Assembly: GCA_051294375.1 (NCBI GenBank)
Contig: CM119264.1
Span: forward strand, 21,246,645 to 21,310,644
From: Paraspadella gotoi
Lineage: Eukaryota > Chaetognatha
Direction: 5' to 3'
DNA length: 64,000 nucleotides
How positions within the stretch are numbered: position 1 is the stretch's first letter; each line of letters begins with the position of its first letter. The notes beneath the pieces were generated by a model, which saw only the letters and a program-made list of their open reading frames with translations, was not told where the DNA came from and ran no database searches. Shown piece by piece: positions 1 to 25,869 of the stretch. The translations under genes and the position numbers were made by a program.

Positions 1-1609
1 CATACTTGGAGTTGTATCACTAATAAGTCTAAAACAAACTACTCTACACATTTTTCAGATGGGTTTTTATGCTTTTATGAGTTTTATGAGTTAAAAAACT
101 TATCAATTTATTTCAATTTGACTTTTTATTTTATGTAAATGTTTATTTCATAAAATAGTTGCCCTATTTTCTAGGGAATCTCTGAAAAAAAAATCAAATC
201 TGAATTTAAAAAATTAAAAACAGTAAGCCATTTTTTTAAGACATCGGCGTTGAACAAACTCCATCATCACATCCCGTGCTTGTTTATGTTGTAGTGAATC
301 TTGCAAAAGTAATGAGTACAGAATTTAACTTTCTTGACGAAGTGAAGTTAAAAACGAAGAGTTGCAGCTCAAACCACAGGACTCTTCTTGAAGAAAAAAA
401 TATCTTGGGCAAGAAGGAAAGGTGGGGGAGATTCTATGAGCGCGTTTTTGGAAAAATGTTTTTCGTTTCAAAGATATCAAGGAATTTATCCAAAAATTGA
501 CTAAAATAATCAAATTTTCTATGAAGGAAGGCAAATTTTGAAAGTATCTTTTCATAGAATTGGAGTTCGTGACCTAAAAGTAATCCATGCCAAATTTCAT
601 GAGAAATCGCCTTACCGTTTGGGCTGCAACTCTTCAAATAGGTTTCTTTTATTTTATATAGTAAAAAAAAAATCGAAAAAACGATAACGCCTTTGAAAAA
701 ATAGTAATGTGAATACATTTTCGGAATCGTCAGGAGCTCTCCTTTCGAAATCCGAGCTCGGTTTTAGCCTAATTATAATTTGAATTGAGTGATCCCGGAC
801 CTTAAAGTAACGTTGACTTCTGAACTTTACGTATAGAAATCTAGATGAGCAGCGATTGTTAGTAATAGACGAACGGCCGTAAATCTTTAGGTGATATGAC
901 ACTAAATTTTCTGTAAATATGTCTCAAATCATTTCTATGAAGTTTAAGGTCACGATATGTCCGCGTCGAAAGTTCAGAGTATTTAGGGTTTAATGGATTG
1001 AAAAAAAATTCTATATAAAAAAAAAAAACATCCGGAGTGAAAAGGAGATTAAAATTCGTTTAAGAGCAATAATGCTTGTTAAGAGCTAACAGAGAATTAA
1101 TTAGTTTTTTATTACAAGTAACCCCATTCATAAAAGATTGGGAGTTCGGTTCTGCGAATAGTAAATACGGGAACATTCAATGTAAAGACAACCTAATTTT
1201 TTTTTCTACCACTGTCATGATTCCTTTTCAATACACTAACGTTGTTATTTTCTAACCTCGGTTTGGCAACGCTTTAAAGATTGACAATTATTATGAACAT
1301 ACATACTTAAGACCAATTAAAAATGTATTGACGATCAAACTATTCTTCCAAAAAAATGTTACATCTTTTGCATTTTTCCATGTTCACATTTTTTGTTTTC
1401 ACCCGGACTGTCTTTCTCTTCGTCGTCGTCCTCATCGGTAGTCCTCCTTTTTTGGAGTCGCGGTCGTCGACATCATCCTTATCACCCGCGCCCAATTCAC
1501 GTCACCGATCCATAATCCGTCACTTCATGTTGGACGCATCATCATATCTCGTCAGCCGTTGTCATCGGCGGGACGCCTTTTCGAGTAATGTGACAGCCGC
1601 AGCAGAGAG

Positions 1610-1645
<36 letters not shown>

Positions 1646-2328
1646 GAGGCAAAAAAAAGATAAAAAGAAAAAAGTGATTTTGTCGGCGTGTGTTTGTTGT
1701 GTGTGTGAGCAGAATCAGCAGATGTCTAAGTCATATGACTAAGCAATGTCAGACTTTTAACTATATTTTATGCTTTAAAAAGTAAAAAATATTTTCGAAA
1801 AAAAGGGGAAAAAACATTAAAGAGGATGAAAAATTTTAAAGTTAAAATGCCACCATTAACCCCGCGGATCAGGGAATGTTTACAGTTTTCCTTTGTTTTT
1901 CCCACCGAAATGACGCCGACGACAAAAGTGACATAAACGAAACCAGTGACGATGACGCCAAATTGAAAATTTCATTTTTTGGATAAGGAGGTTACGCCAT
2001 AGCTTTTAGAATAATCGTTAAAATTAAGGGTGTAAAACGTACCAAAGCAAAGGCAATGACTTCTATTATTTATAAATTTTATATTTTCTTTTATTTAATC
2101 CCATGATTACGATGTCCTTGAGAGAGATAACGCCCCGATGACATAATGACAGTGACACCGACGAAGACATTAACGATCGCGAGGACAATCGCCGAAACGC
2201 GATTCTCGGAATTGAGACATCAAAACCCGAATCGTCGCCGAATGGAGAAAATCCGCGTCAAACAAAGATTCGTCTTCCGACTTTATTCGTTTTTAAAGAT
2301 CGAACTCCGTTTTATGGTTTATGTTGCT
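1..2328. other. Intergenic, AT-rich
   Basis: Nothing recognisable except the (AG)n tract at 1604-1648. No exon with convincing splice sites was found. Confidence 0.5.
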
Positions 2329-2404
2329 TGATAGATGGGTCGCTTGAATGCCTGATAGCTGGTTTTTGATAGATGGGTCGCTTGAATGCCTGATAGCTGG
2401 TTTT
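2329..2404. repeat. 38-bp tandem duplication
   Basis: Two perfect copies of a 38-base unit that begins TGATAGATGGGTCGCTTGAA. Intergenic. Confidence 0.85.
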
Positions 2405-2448
2405 TTCCTCTCTGACTATATCGAGCTCTCTTGATATGTTGCCTGATT

Positions 2449-4215
2449 AAGGGGTGAACTTAGGCAAAGATTTTTTCTTAAATAGGTAATAGACATTTTT
2501 TTGGTTTACCTAGTAGTTAACTGAATAAATAAGCAATTTTTAATTGAGGAAAGGATCTTTAAAACTAAAATATAACTGATAAACTTATGATCTAATTTGT
2601 TAAGCTTTAAAAGGGAAAGGTTATCTTTAAGCCAAATGATATTAAATTAAGTATTGTAGTCTAATTGTATTATATTATAGTCTAACCTTGTGTTGTATAG
2701 ATGCTCCCTTTATTTCCAGAAGACAACACTGACCTCCCCCTCCCAAAATGAGTTATTAGATATAATAAGCAAATAATATTTTTAAAAAGTAATATATATA
2801 TAATTAAATAATATATTTTAAATAATAAAACATTCATAAAATATAAAAATATAAGATAGTGAAACAAGTAATTTTGCAAATTTTCATATAAAATTAAAAA
2901 AATAACAAAATAGGATATTTTTTGGTATTAATTTTTAAACAAAATCTTTATCAAATATAAAACTTTAATTTGCCAACATTGAAATTCAATTAGTTCTAGC
3001 CCAATTATTTTTAATGAAAGATAAAATAATTTTATAAAAAAAATTAATAGTTAAAAATATGTTTGGTGTTAAGTATTTGGTGTTTGGTGACAGGGGTTGG
3101 AGTCTATTATATAGTTGTTTCTAATTAAGATAAACATTTTTCAGTATGTTCAAGAATGTCATTATTTACTTTGAGTTAAAATCTTTGTTAATAATGAAAA
3201 AATAAAAGGATAATTTTTTTAGATTTTTTTTATTTGAAAATCATATCCATAGGATATTTACTTTCCATATCGAGCTCAAAGTTTTTAATATAATCAGCTA
3301 GGGAGGTATTGTGTAATCCATATCATATTCTGCAAAGAATTCTAATGAGCTTTGACATTCTAAATAAAATACAAAACATTTTTGGGCGACTTGAGTCTTG
3401 TGTACATTTTTACATCATCTCTGATCAAGGTTTTAATCTTGTCAATCATATCAGGATACTACTGAATATGAAATTGGTACAACCAATATAAAAATTAGCC
3501 ATTCGTTTAATAAATAAGCTATCTTGCCCCTGACTTTGGACAGGCTTTGGTGGTTTAAGGCCTCCATCACTCTTACAAGATAATGACATAGCAGGTCCCT
3601 GCAAGCTTTCATTCAAGACTCTCTCACAGTCTTGTTTATTCTTGAGTACCTGGCTTCCCTATCAATAAAGTGGAAAATATTTCAAAGAATGTTTCAATTG
3701 TATGAATAGACCACTCCCTTAAGTAATAGATCGGGGAATACTTATTGTACTCCGCACTAGCATCAAAATACAAGGAGCTGAATTTTATGAAATTGGTACA
3801 TTGTTACATTTCAAATCTCTTTAAATGTATGCATTTTTATTGTTATTACTAATTTATTTATTATCTGTTAATTTTTTTATTTATCAATGAATTAATCTTC
3901 TTTAATAATTTTATTGGTTCTGGGTCTGGTAATAGCCAAGTAGTTACATACTTAATATTTTAAAACCAACAATACTTTTCTCAGATGGCATAAAATATGA
4001 GTATCAGCATTAAGTATGTAATAATAGTAATAACAAATTGAAAATATAGTTGATAACAAAATTAAAACAATAAAAGAAAATATATTGTTTTTTTATCTTT
4101 AAAAATTTATTTATAAGCAAAATATTTAATTTAAAAAAATCATTTCTTTACCTGGGCAATTTCAGTAACACTTTGCAAAGTTAATCAGGCAAAATATTAC
4201 CAAAGTTCACCCCTT
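2449..4215. mobile_element. Possible degenerate DNA transposon with 13-bp inverted ends
   Basis: AAGGGGTGAACTT at 2449 pairs with its reverse complement at 4203-4215. The 1.77-kb interior is AT-rich but contains a patch at 3520-3680 with better codon-like composition on the minus strand (a fragment reading DCERVLNESLQGPAMS). No intact transposase. The pairing could be chance extended by shared AT content. Confidence 0.4.
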
Positions 4216-5039
4216 ATGCTTGATATATCCCGCTCTTTAACAAAACGGCAATTATATTTTTAAATGTTTATTATCTTAGATATGTTTAAAAATATTTTTG
4301 GATATTTTTTAATAAGTATTTTTTTCTTATTCTTTTTTATTTTATTTTTTTTTTTATTCTATGTCGAGATCAAAGCATTTAAATCAGATATCATATATTA
4401 AAATGTTTTGATTTATAAAATATTTTTACAAAAAGTTATCAGTGCCGCGGTAACAATTCAATTTAAGCCCTTGAAAGTGATTTACATGTATAGGCGCAGC
4501 CACTGGTTATATTTTTGGATTGAAAGAGGGAGCAACAAAACGTTTATAAAAGGGTGATTCTCCTCAATCGGGCGTAAAACTCGAGCCAATGTTTATGTTT
4601 ATTTTCAGGGTTTTTTTAAAATGTAGTTTTTTTATTTTCATTTTCTCTCGCGACTCTGGCGGTTTTCTTTTCGTCTCTTTGGATGGTACTAGATCATATT
4701 ATCGTTTATTCCTTGTTACTGATCACAGTTTATTGTGAATAATATTTTGATATTTTTTTTGTCGTTGGTCGTTGCCGTTAAACGTCCTTGTTCTTCAACC
4801 TGGACGGCGCCTTTGTTGTTTCTCACACGTGAAAGACAAAGTTTCGTTGTTCTTCAACAACATGAGTGGTTTTTTTTTTTTAATCGTCTGTGTCATTGAT
4901 TGTCGTCTTTATCGTAGGTCATTCGAGAGGAGCACTGGGGAACATAAATTTTACTTGAGTGAACAAACAAGGATATTTAGACGTGAGATAGTATGATTAA
5001 GGAGTACAAAAAGTATTTTGCTTATATTGTGTGGGGAAT

Positions 5040-5385
5040 AGTATCATTAATTACAATATATTTATAGTAATATCCTTATAAAAAATTTTTTTAAGAATCT
5101 GATTCTTAAAGTTAAAATATAAAATATGTCTTCAGCATCAAAAATGAAGGAAAAGGTCAAAATTCTCTACTTTTTCGCGTTTTGTAGTAGAAACTATTAT
5201 AGGATGAAACGTTTTCGTCATATTTCGTAGCATTAATCTAAAAATATCATGAAACATATTTTACAAAAGTTTTTTTATTTTTTTCCGGCGAATCCGAAAC
5301 TGTTCTTAAAATTAAAAAATTAGGATTTTGAAATTTTATGACTTTATAAAGATATTACTATAAATAAAATTTAATTAATGATACT
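5040..5385. mobile_element. Small MITE with inverted ends
   Basis: The ends match in opposite orientation: GTATCATTAATTA and TATTTATAGTAATATC at 5040-5085 pair with the reverse complement at 5341-5385. About 346 bp, AT-rich, non-coding. No clear target duplication was found. Confidence 0.6.
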
Positions 5386-6723
5386 GTTATGCAATTTTTT
5401 TTTTTAAAAAGGACTTAATTATTTTTTATTACATGTACAAAGGCAGCAAAAAAACACCCTATTGGTCATGGTCTTCGTCGTCATGGATCGTCGACGTTTT
5501 CGCTTTAAGCCTTCGTCGTCTTTAGCCTTAAGTCGTCGTCTTCGTCGTTGGTCGTCGTCGTTCCTCATCAGACCTTGTCGTCGTCGTCGTCGTCGTCGTT
5601 TGCGCTCATCGTCATCATCATCCTCTTTCCGCTCTCCTTTCTCCCTCCCTCCCTTCCTTTCTCCTCCTTCGCTAATGTCGTTATTGTGAGACTCGTGTAA
5701 TCTTCTGAACTGCGGTGAAAGTTAAAAGGAACTCCTTTTCTCCGGGAGAGGGGGGGGAACGCCGGGAACGGGGGGCGTGTCAACAAGGAAGCGGCTCCGA
5801 ACCGAACGAAGGCGGGCGGAGGTGAGAGAGGAGGGGTTGGTGGAGATTTTCGGGTGGGGGAAGCGGAGAATATGTGATTGCGATTTAACGGAGAGTTTTC
5901 TTGTTTAAAAGGAAATCACCGGTTGTGGGCGTGAAGACGACTTTATAATCACCTTTTTTCTCCCTAAAATGAAATTTCGGAAAAGTTTTGAAAAAAAGTA
6001 ATTGCTGAAACTCTCAAAAAATTCCGAGATTATCTTTGTTAATAGGGAAAAATGTTTACAAACTAAAAAGTCTTTAGACTCTATTTTTTTTCTTACAAGA
6101 ATTCATTTTATTAGTTGTATTAGTTTCTCCCACTTGCTTTATAATAAACAGGATGAAAAACATATTTAAAGATTAATTAAAATAAAACAAAAGTTGCATG
6201 AACTTTTCGTAATCGTTTTCCCTAGAATTCACAATTTTGTTATCTATTTTAGTAAACGACTTTGGCTTTCTTTTCACAAAGTAAACACCAAGGGAAACCT
6301 GTATTTGTGAGAAAATCTGAAAAGTATACATAGTACTATTTGAAGAGGATTATTTACACTCACACTGCTCAAACAAGAAGCTGTTAATCAAAACGTGTAC
6401 AAATTCAAAGTTTACTGTGAATGCAAAACATAAACGCAATAGTAACAGAGGCAATAGTTAGTTAACATCAATGACACGAAAACTTTGTACTCGATTCTCT
6501 TTAATCACGACCGCGAGCTCTCTCCTGTTTATCATTGCGTCACTTGACGCTGCCAATTTTGGAGTCGTTTTTCGCGGCATCGGCGCCACTTTAGGCGGCG
6601 TTGTCCCGTAGCGTCTCCGCGTCTCAAGTCACCCGCGCCCCCTGACGGACGACGACGACAAAAACGCGAGGCGGATTCGTGGCGTCGCATCGAGTAATCG
6701 CGTTAACAACGACTTCCGGTGAA

Positions 6724-6812
<89 letters not shown>

Positions 6813-7259
6813 CAACAGCGGCCGTCGATATATTTTGTTTGTGTATACATTCCGGAAGGCTGCAAAGTGGATTTTTCGTTTGCTTTTTCTCTTTGCTCTT
6901 TTTATATTTGCGTGTATATATTTTCTTCCTGCAGAAAATACCTTTATCCAATATTGAGCGATGATAAAACTAAATATGACATTTAAATAAACTTCAACTA
7001 TGAAGATATTTAAATTAAGTATACATTTCAAATATTTATAGGATAATATTAAATTCATTTTTTCTATGCAAATATCTGTATGAATTCTGCTGACCGATTG
7101 CCCCTGACTGGTCAGTGATCACATATTAGTTCAAATTTTCGTCCGATTGCTCTGCGGCGGGGCAAATAATCCTAATCCGCTTTAAAAAAGTTGCAAGGAA
7201 GCGATTACGGTTCATTCTTGAAAGAGAAAAAGAGTAAAAAGAGAGAAAAAATACAGAGT

Positions 7260-7298
<39 letters not shown>

Positions 7299-7530
7299 GT
7301 GGAGATCGGAAAGGATTGCGGGGTCGATGGTGCCTGATTTGGTTTTAATGACGTTTAGACTTAGCTCGGATTTACTGGTGCGAACAACTAAGCGAAGCAC
7401 TTTTTTCATTCTCGATAAACTCGATGAAACAAAACTAATCGCTAAATAACTCACCTTGTGTTTTTCACTTCCTCCATTCAAGACGAGAAATATTTCTTTT
7501 GTTTACGTTTTACTCCCTTTTTTTATATGT
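5386..7530. other. Intergenic with two CpG-rich patches
   Basis: A (GTC)n-rich patch at 5465-5610 followed by G-rich sequence to 5870, and a second CpG-rich patch at 6500-6715, stand out from AT-rich flanks. They could be promoter-like, but no adjoining first exon was found. Confidence 0.35.
6727..6810. repeat. (AG)n microsatellite
   Basis: About 42 uninterrupted copies in intergenic DNA. Shorter (AG)n tracts lie at 1604-1648 and 7262-7296. Confidence 0.95.
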
Positions 7531-7538
7531 CTCTACAG

Positions 7539-8524
7539 TAGAGCGTTCAAATATAACAAAATAAAAGATATTAAATTCCATTCATAATTATTTTACTGTA
7601 ATAAGGTCTGAAGAATTCGATGGTGATGACCATTTTTTTGTATAATTTCATCTTTCTTGTCGGAAATGACGATTTTTAATGTATATAAAATGCTAATAAA
7701 ATAGGGCAAACATTATAAGTTATGATAAATCAAATTATTAAATTTTTTTAAAATTTACATGAGCTTTTGAAATATAAAAATAAAGACCTTTAAAAATATT
7801 TTGGTAAATTTATTTCTCAATTTTATATTTCATTAAAATTTAGTTAGCTATATTTATTAATAATTATGAATAAAAATTAGGCTAAAGTTAAAAGATAATA
7901 ATTTAAAAATTTTTATCCCGGATTCGCATTCCTTGCAAAAAGTTAATATAAGAAAATATAATTTTTAGTAAAAAATTATGTCATTAAGTTAGTCAAAATT
8001 TAGAAAAACTATAATTTTAAGCCAAAAATAGTAAAATTAAACAAAAATCATAGTTTTTAACATTTTTAACCAACTTAATAAAAGAATTTGTTAAAATGGA
8101 TTTTACTTTCTTATATCAACTTTTTGCAAGGAATTCAAATCCGGTTTTAAAATTTCAAAATATTTATTTTTAACTTTAGTCTATTTTTAACTATTAATTA
8201 TTAATAAATATAGCTAACAAGCTCTTAATAAAATATAAAATTTGTAAATAAACTTACCAAAATATTTTTATGAGTTTTTATTTTCATATTATATAAGCTA
8301 AATATGATTTTTATAAAATTTTAATAATTTTAGTTTCTCATACTCTACAATGGTTGCGCCATTTTAATAGCACCTTATATGCTTCAAAAATCGCCATTGG
8401 CGACAAGGAAGATGAACCTATACCAAAAAATTGTTATCATCATCGAATTCTTCAGACCTTATTACATTAAATCAATAATGAATGAAATTAAATATCTTAT
8501 ATTTTGTAATCTTTGAACGCTCTA
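7539..8524. mobile_element. hAT-type foldback MITE with perfect 8-bp target duplication
   Basis: Terminal inverted repeats begin TAGAGCGTTCAAA, and much of the 986-bp element is a long, imperfect palindrome. It is flanked on both sides by CTCTACAG (7531-7538 and 8525-8532). An 8-bp duplication with TAGRG-like ends is typical of the hAT superfamily. No transposase frame is present, so it is non-autonomous. It lies just downstream of the lectin gene's stop. Confidence 0.8.
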
Positions 8525-8698
8525 CTCTACAGGGACTCGTAGAAATAAATAAATACAGAAAACTATAATAGGGATATCTATTGGTAGAAAAAATAACAAC
8601 GATATGTACAACGCTAGGAATTATTTAAAAATTTTTTAACAGTTATTAATGACAAAACTAAATCATTTTCAAATCATCAACAACCACATGAACCTCCT

Positions 8699-20937
<12,239 letters not shown>

Positions 20938-20973
20938 TTTCGAAAATTGTACCGATATTCGCGCTTCGATCCT

Positions 20974-20981
20974 CTTTTATA
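20974..20981 (-). promoter_or_regulatory. TATA box of the mosaic lectin gene
   Basis: Read on the minus strand the motif is TATAAAAG. It lies 37-44 bases upstream of the ATG at 20937. The usual 25-32 base spacing would put the start of transcription only about ten bases before the ATG, giving a very short leader. The position relative to an independently identified signal-peptide exon supports it. Confidence 0.6.
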
Positions 20982-22086
20982 CTTAACCTAGGGGGAGCCT
21001 TGCTCGGTAAATCTAAAGGGGGAATCGCCTTAGGAATCTGAAATTAAGGTGGTTACTCAAGAATAAGAATTTGCGTAATGGTAACCGTCGAATCTTTGAG
21101 ATCACGTTTCGAAAACAGGTGACCCAGGAATCGATTATGATTTATTTATGATCAATTTATTTCTCCATTGGCATTTTATTTTGTTTAGAAAACAAGTCTT
21201 TGTTGCCACTAAGAAAAGAAGAGTTGAATTGAATCTAAAAAGTAAAAAAGTTATTGGATTATAAATTAATATTAAAACGTGACTTCTTATTAAGAAAGAG
21301 TCACCTCTAGAGTCTCGAGGCAAAAGCTGAAAGTTTTTTTTACCAGATTAACCGGTAATATTCTTATCCAGCAAAATTAATCGTCTTGTTGAAGCGTTCC
21401 GTATAAATCTCTGAGTTGATTGTTCCAAATGATATAAAATATATATGTATATATATTTTATATATACGTAGATTTTATAATTATAAGCTCAACCAAATGT
21501 GATATACTATTCAAGTATCGACATTGTTTGTTAACCAAGTATTACTTAAACCTGATTCTTTATGTATTATAAATTTTCTATAATTTCTCCTTTTAATACA
21601 ATATTTGGTGCGCTTTTAGAAGATATAGCCCATTATTTACTGGAATACTTTCTTCAAAGAAAGTAAGTTTGAAGAATCTAAAGCGGAACAAAGAATTAGC
21701 TTAAGGAGTTCAACCACCTCGAGGACCTCGACAAAAATAGAAGTTAATTTCGAGTTTTCCAAACAACTTTTCATTAAAGTTGTCGTATCTACTTTGACGT
21801 TGACGACGACGAGGGTGACAATCATTATATCAAAACTTTTCTTCGGTCGTATAAACATCGGAAAGGGATAAATTCCTAAAATCTTTTTGTCCAAAGATTT
21901 TTTTACTTTGTTGAACCTGCCGAGAAAAATCTAATACGCCTGATATTGGAGGGAGGAACCTGTTAATGCGCTAAGATATTTGTTGAGCCAAACGCTGCTC
22001 GCTTTTGTTTTTTTTTTGTTTTTTTTTTCTCAAAAATATGAAATTCATCAATCAGCACACAGAAATTCGATCTGAGCTTAAATAAC

Positions 22087-22151
22087 ATGAAAACTGTGAA
22101 AACAGTGAAAACTGTGAAAACAAGTGAAAACTGTGAAAACAGTGAAAACTG
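22087..22151. repeat. GTGAAAACW minisatellite
   Basis: About seven imperfect copies of a nine-base GTGAAAAC(T/A) motif. Intergenic. Confidence 0.8.
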
Positions 22152-22610
22152 TTCTTATTGCTGATTATATATATATTTAAAAAATTCACGAATGGAATTT
22201 AAAATTCTCCCCAATAATTTATATATATATATATTACATTATATTATAACATTTAAATTCCGCTTCAAATCACAATCACAATCCTTTTCCTTTCTCTCCA
22301 TAGTTGTCCCGATTACACTCGCCTTATCAATCACTTCGTCTTTTAGACTCTATATGAATCTTTTCGGTCTGTCTAAGTTAGTAAGAATAGAAAGTAAAAT
22401 TACAGAAAAATGCAACATGAGTTTTAGAAAATTCAATGAGAAACAAAAAGAACTTTTGGTCTTGCTCATCTTGAGGAAGAAGCAAAGATAAGGAGCCGGA
22501 GGAAAGAAGGAGAAACAGGGGAAGCGTATTGGCGAAATCATGAAGTGAAACGCAAAATAAGGAAAATTTGAAACATGGATGAAAACTGAAAAGTAATGAA
22601 AGAGAAATTA

Positions 22611-23039
22611 AGGCATTGGGGCCGCGTCGTGGGTTGGATCTAGTTTCGCTCTTCCCGTCTTCGACAATCCTAACATTTCTTTTCTGTCAAAGACGATAAT
22701 TCCTTCGAATATTCCCCATCCCTCCCCAACCAACTGACCCCGACTATCTTCCATTCCCTCACTCGACGGAATTTTTTTCCAATCGGAAGGTGGGGGGGAG
22801 GTCACGTCATCATCGGTGCGGGTCAAAAGGGTTCCGACTTGATGGCATCTCGATTCCTCTGTTCGCGGAGGAGGGGCGGGTAGGGGAATGGGGTCCAAAT
22901 CCAGACGAATTCGGGGCGGAGGTTCGGCCCAATTCGGGGTTCGCATACAAATGGCGATTCCGGAGTCGCGGACCGCGCTTGGACCCGAGTCTAACGCTTT
23001 GGGGGGCGAGCTGGGGGGAGGCTCTCTAGTTAAACACAC
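22611..23039 (-). other. GC-rich open frame of about 143 codons, Pro-rich
   Basis: A minus-strand frame runs from about 23039 to a TAA at 22611 in an island that is clearly more GC-rich than its flanks. It contains PPPSSPPKALDSGPSAV, ICMRTPNWAEPP and WGIFEGIIVFDRKEMLG. No ATG begins it (the first in-frame ATG is internal), so it would have to be an exon or a decayed copy. The opposite strand is also open in part, which weakens the case. Unrecognised. Confidence 0.25.
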
Positions 23040-23269
23040 CGGAAAAAGATTCCTTTGAAAAATCCATTTATGGCTTATTTGAATAGTCCAAGTTTTTCTG
23101 TGGAAATTATAATTTTTATTTTATTGATTATTTAATTTTTATTTTATTTCTTTACAAGCAATTTTTTATACAATACGGTCTCATTTTCCTAAAAGGCCAG
23201 TTTTCATGGTAAATTCGTAATTAGGTTAGCGGTTATATATATAAGAGTGATGTGAAAATGATAAAATTT

Positions 23270-24300
23270 TTGAAAATTAAAATTTAGCACATAAAACATG
23301 AACATAAAAACCAATAAAAATAGTTTGGTAAATTTATTTTTCAATTTTATAAATTAGTGGGCACCAGTGAGCTATATTTATATATAATAATAAGTATGTA
23401 ATAGTAGAGCCAAACTTCGTCAATGGGGTGGGTCAGAAGTTTGATTTGGGAACCTTTCCAAATGAAACTTCATACATTTGTGAAAAAACTTTCAATGGAG
23501 CAAAATTTTCTAAAATGACAAGAAGCATTAGTAATTATTTTTTTAATATTTATTTATAGATAGGAAATTGTCAAAATTTTTTTTTTGAATTTTTTATTTT
23601 TAAAAGCAGATTCAAATAGCTTATCAAAAGTTATCTACACAAAGTATAATTCTTTTTTCAATATTTGATGATAAGTGGGATTAAATTGAGGAAAACCTTA
23701 AAAAATCATCATCATCATCATCCGATGATTTTAGCAGTTTTACTAATTTTTAATAATAAAACATCCAAATTTTAAAAAGTTGTAATTATATTTTTTGTTT
23801 AACTTTTTAAGCTCTATCAGAATCAATTAAAAAAACTTAAAATATCAAATATTTTGACATTATATAGCAATATAATAATATTAATTAGCGAATTACTCAT
23901 GGTTCAACACATTTTTGCAAAAAAATATTTTAACACAATAATTAATACCAATAATAAATTAGTTTAATGCTGTTCCCATTAAAATTTGAATTTTGTTGGC
24001 TACCGCTAATAATAGGCTAAAATTTCAAATTGCAATTTTTAAATTTTAAGATCGGATTTGGATTCTTTGCAAAAAGTTGATATAAGAAAGTACAATTATT
24101 TTTTAAAATTTTTTTCATTAAGTTAGTCAAAAATATAAAAAACTATATTTAAAATACCGATTTTTAATTTTCAGCTTATAGTTTTTTGTAATTTTTTAAA
24201 AAAGATTTGAGGCAAAATGGTTTTTAACGAGTAATCTGAATCTGTTCTCAAAATTAAAAAAAAAAACATTTTGAAATTTTGACATTATAAGGGTAGTACT
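23270..24300. repeat. Internal debris of the hAT-type foldback family
   Basis: AT-rich blocks such as TTTGGTAAATTTATTT and CTTTGCAAAAAGTTGATATA correspond to the interior of the 7.5- and 61-kb elements, but no TAGGGCG termini are seen. An old, broken copy or several overlapping fragments. Confidence 0.45.
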
Positions 24301-25759
24301 ATATACAAAAAAAACTGACTGGGATACTATATTTATAAAAAAAAATAATTACAGATTAGTATTCACTAAATATAACTGCGAAAAGAACAGAACAGAACTG
24401 AACAGAAAACAGAAATTAGAGAACAGAACAAAAACAGAACATAAAATTAAATCCTTTCGTATGTTTCGATCAGACGCTGCGGGCCTCTTCATTCATAAGC
24501 GGGTTCTCTCTTCTTTTTTTTCACTCGGTTTTTCTGCTGTCCAAACTGGAATCTAAGAAGAGGAGCCGTTTATATCTGGCCGAATATTCGGATTCGCGAA
24601 TCTGACCTAAAAAAATGGAAGCGCTAATGATTTTCGGCAACGACCGATATGTTTATGGAAAGGTCGGCCCCGTCGTCTAGTATTCGCGGGTCAGTCCGCC
24701 GTTTGCGCAGTTTTTACATGTATGATAACCAGGAAAAAAAAAATTTGTTATATACCTCGTCTAACCATTGTTAATGCTTCGTATTTCCTGTTTTACTTAT
24801 CGTCAATATCCACGGTTTCTATTTTTAATTTGTTTTGTAGCATTTTCTTTGTGCTGTTTTAGTATGCCCAATTGTCCATATAAAATTTTGGCTGTCGATT
24901 TTAACTTCATTGTAATAAAATTGTTTTGGCTTAGCTTTTTTATCTAATAATTTATTTACTAATTACCACTCTAAATCCAAGTCTCCTGGCTTGAATGAAA
25001 GTGTAAGACAACTCTTTCGCTTTTTCACATTTAAAATTGACAAGCGTTCACCGTCGCCGAAAAAATGGGAACCAGAAAAATGGGAACTGAAGAATGGAAG
25101 CGGAAAGTAGGTTCGAGTTGGGGAAGGAAAAAAACCGGTCCTAGAGTCATTTGCGTCTCACCTTACTCTCTGTACAATCGAATTAGTCTTAACTCAAACC
25201 TGTTTGAAATGTTTGTTTTTCGATCAACCAGATCAACTAGACCAAAAAAGCTTGTCAAGAGAAACCGCACGAAAAGGCCCCGCGTATTGAGGCTAAAACT
25301 AGAGGAAAAAATGTAGTGAGAAAAACAAGTGATCAATTCATCAAAATGAAAAAGGCGAAAAATCATCGAATACTAGCCGTTGATCTTTTCTCCAAAAAAA
25401 CAGAAATAATCGAGTGTGTTGTTTTCCAAATTTTTCACAGACAAAATTTGGATTCTACTAGAAATGGATCCGGACACGACCTAAGAAAAGGGAGCAACTC
25501 TCTCCATTCCCCTCGTTTAAATTTGAATATTGAATTGTTTTCTGTCAGAATCGGGAAGCTAAATTTTTTTGGGGGGTCTCATTTTACATGCGGTAACAAA
25601 TCTTTCTCCAGACCCGGAAAATCTCGCCAAGAAAAAGAAAGATGGGGAGAAAAAAATGAAAAAAGGGAAGGAAAAAAAGAGAAAATGAGAAATAAAGAAA
25701 AAAAAGGCAAAAAGATAAAAAGAGATAATTAAAACAAAAAAATAATTAAATGGAAAATA

Positions 25760-25760
<1 letters not shown>

Positions 25761-25851
<91 letters not shown>

Positions 25852-25869
25852 CAGAAAGAAAGAAAGAAA
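25761..25869. repeat. (AAAG)n microsatellite
   Basis: About 27 copies, followed by degenerate AAAG-rich sequence to about 25950. Intergenic. Confidence 0.95.

Noticed and set aside
6624-7058. Open frames of Ser-Leu or Arg-Glu repeats over (AG)n tracts here and at many other sites
   Set aside because: They are simple translations of dinucleotide repeats on either strand, with no splice sites or composition of a gene.
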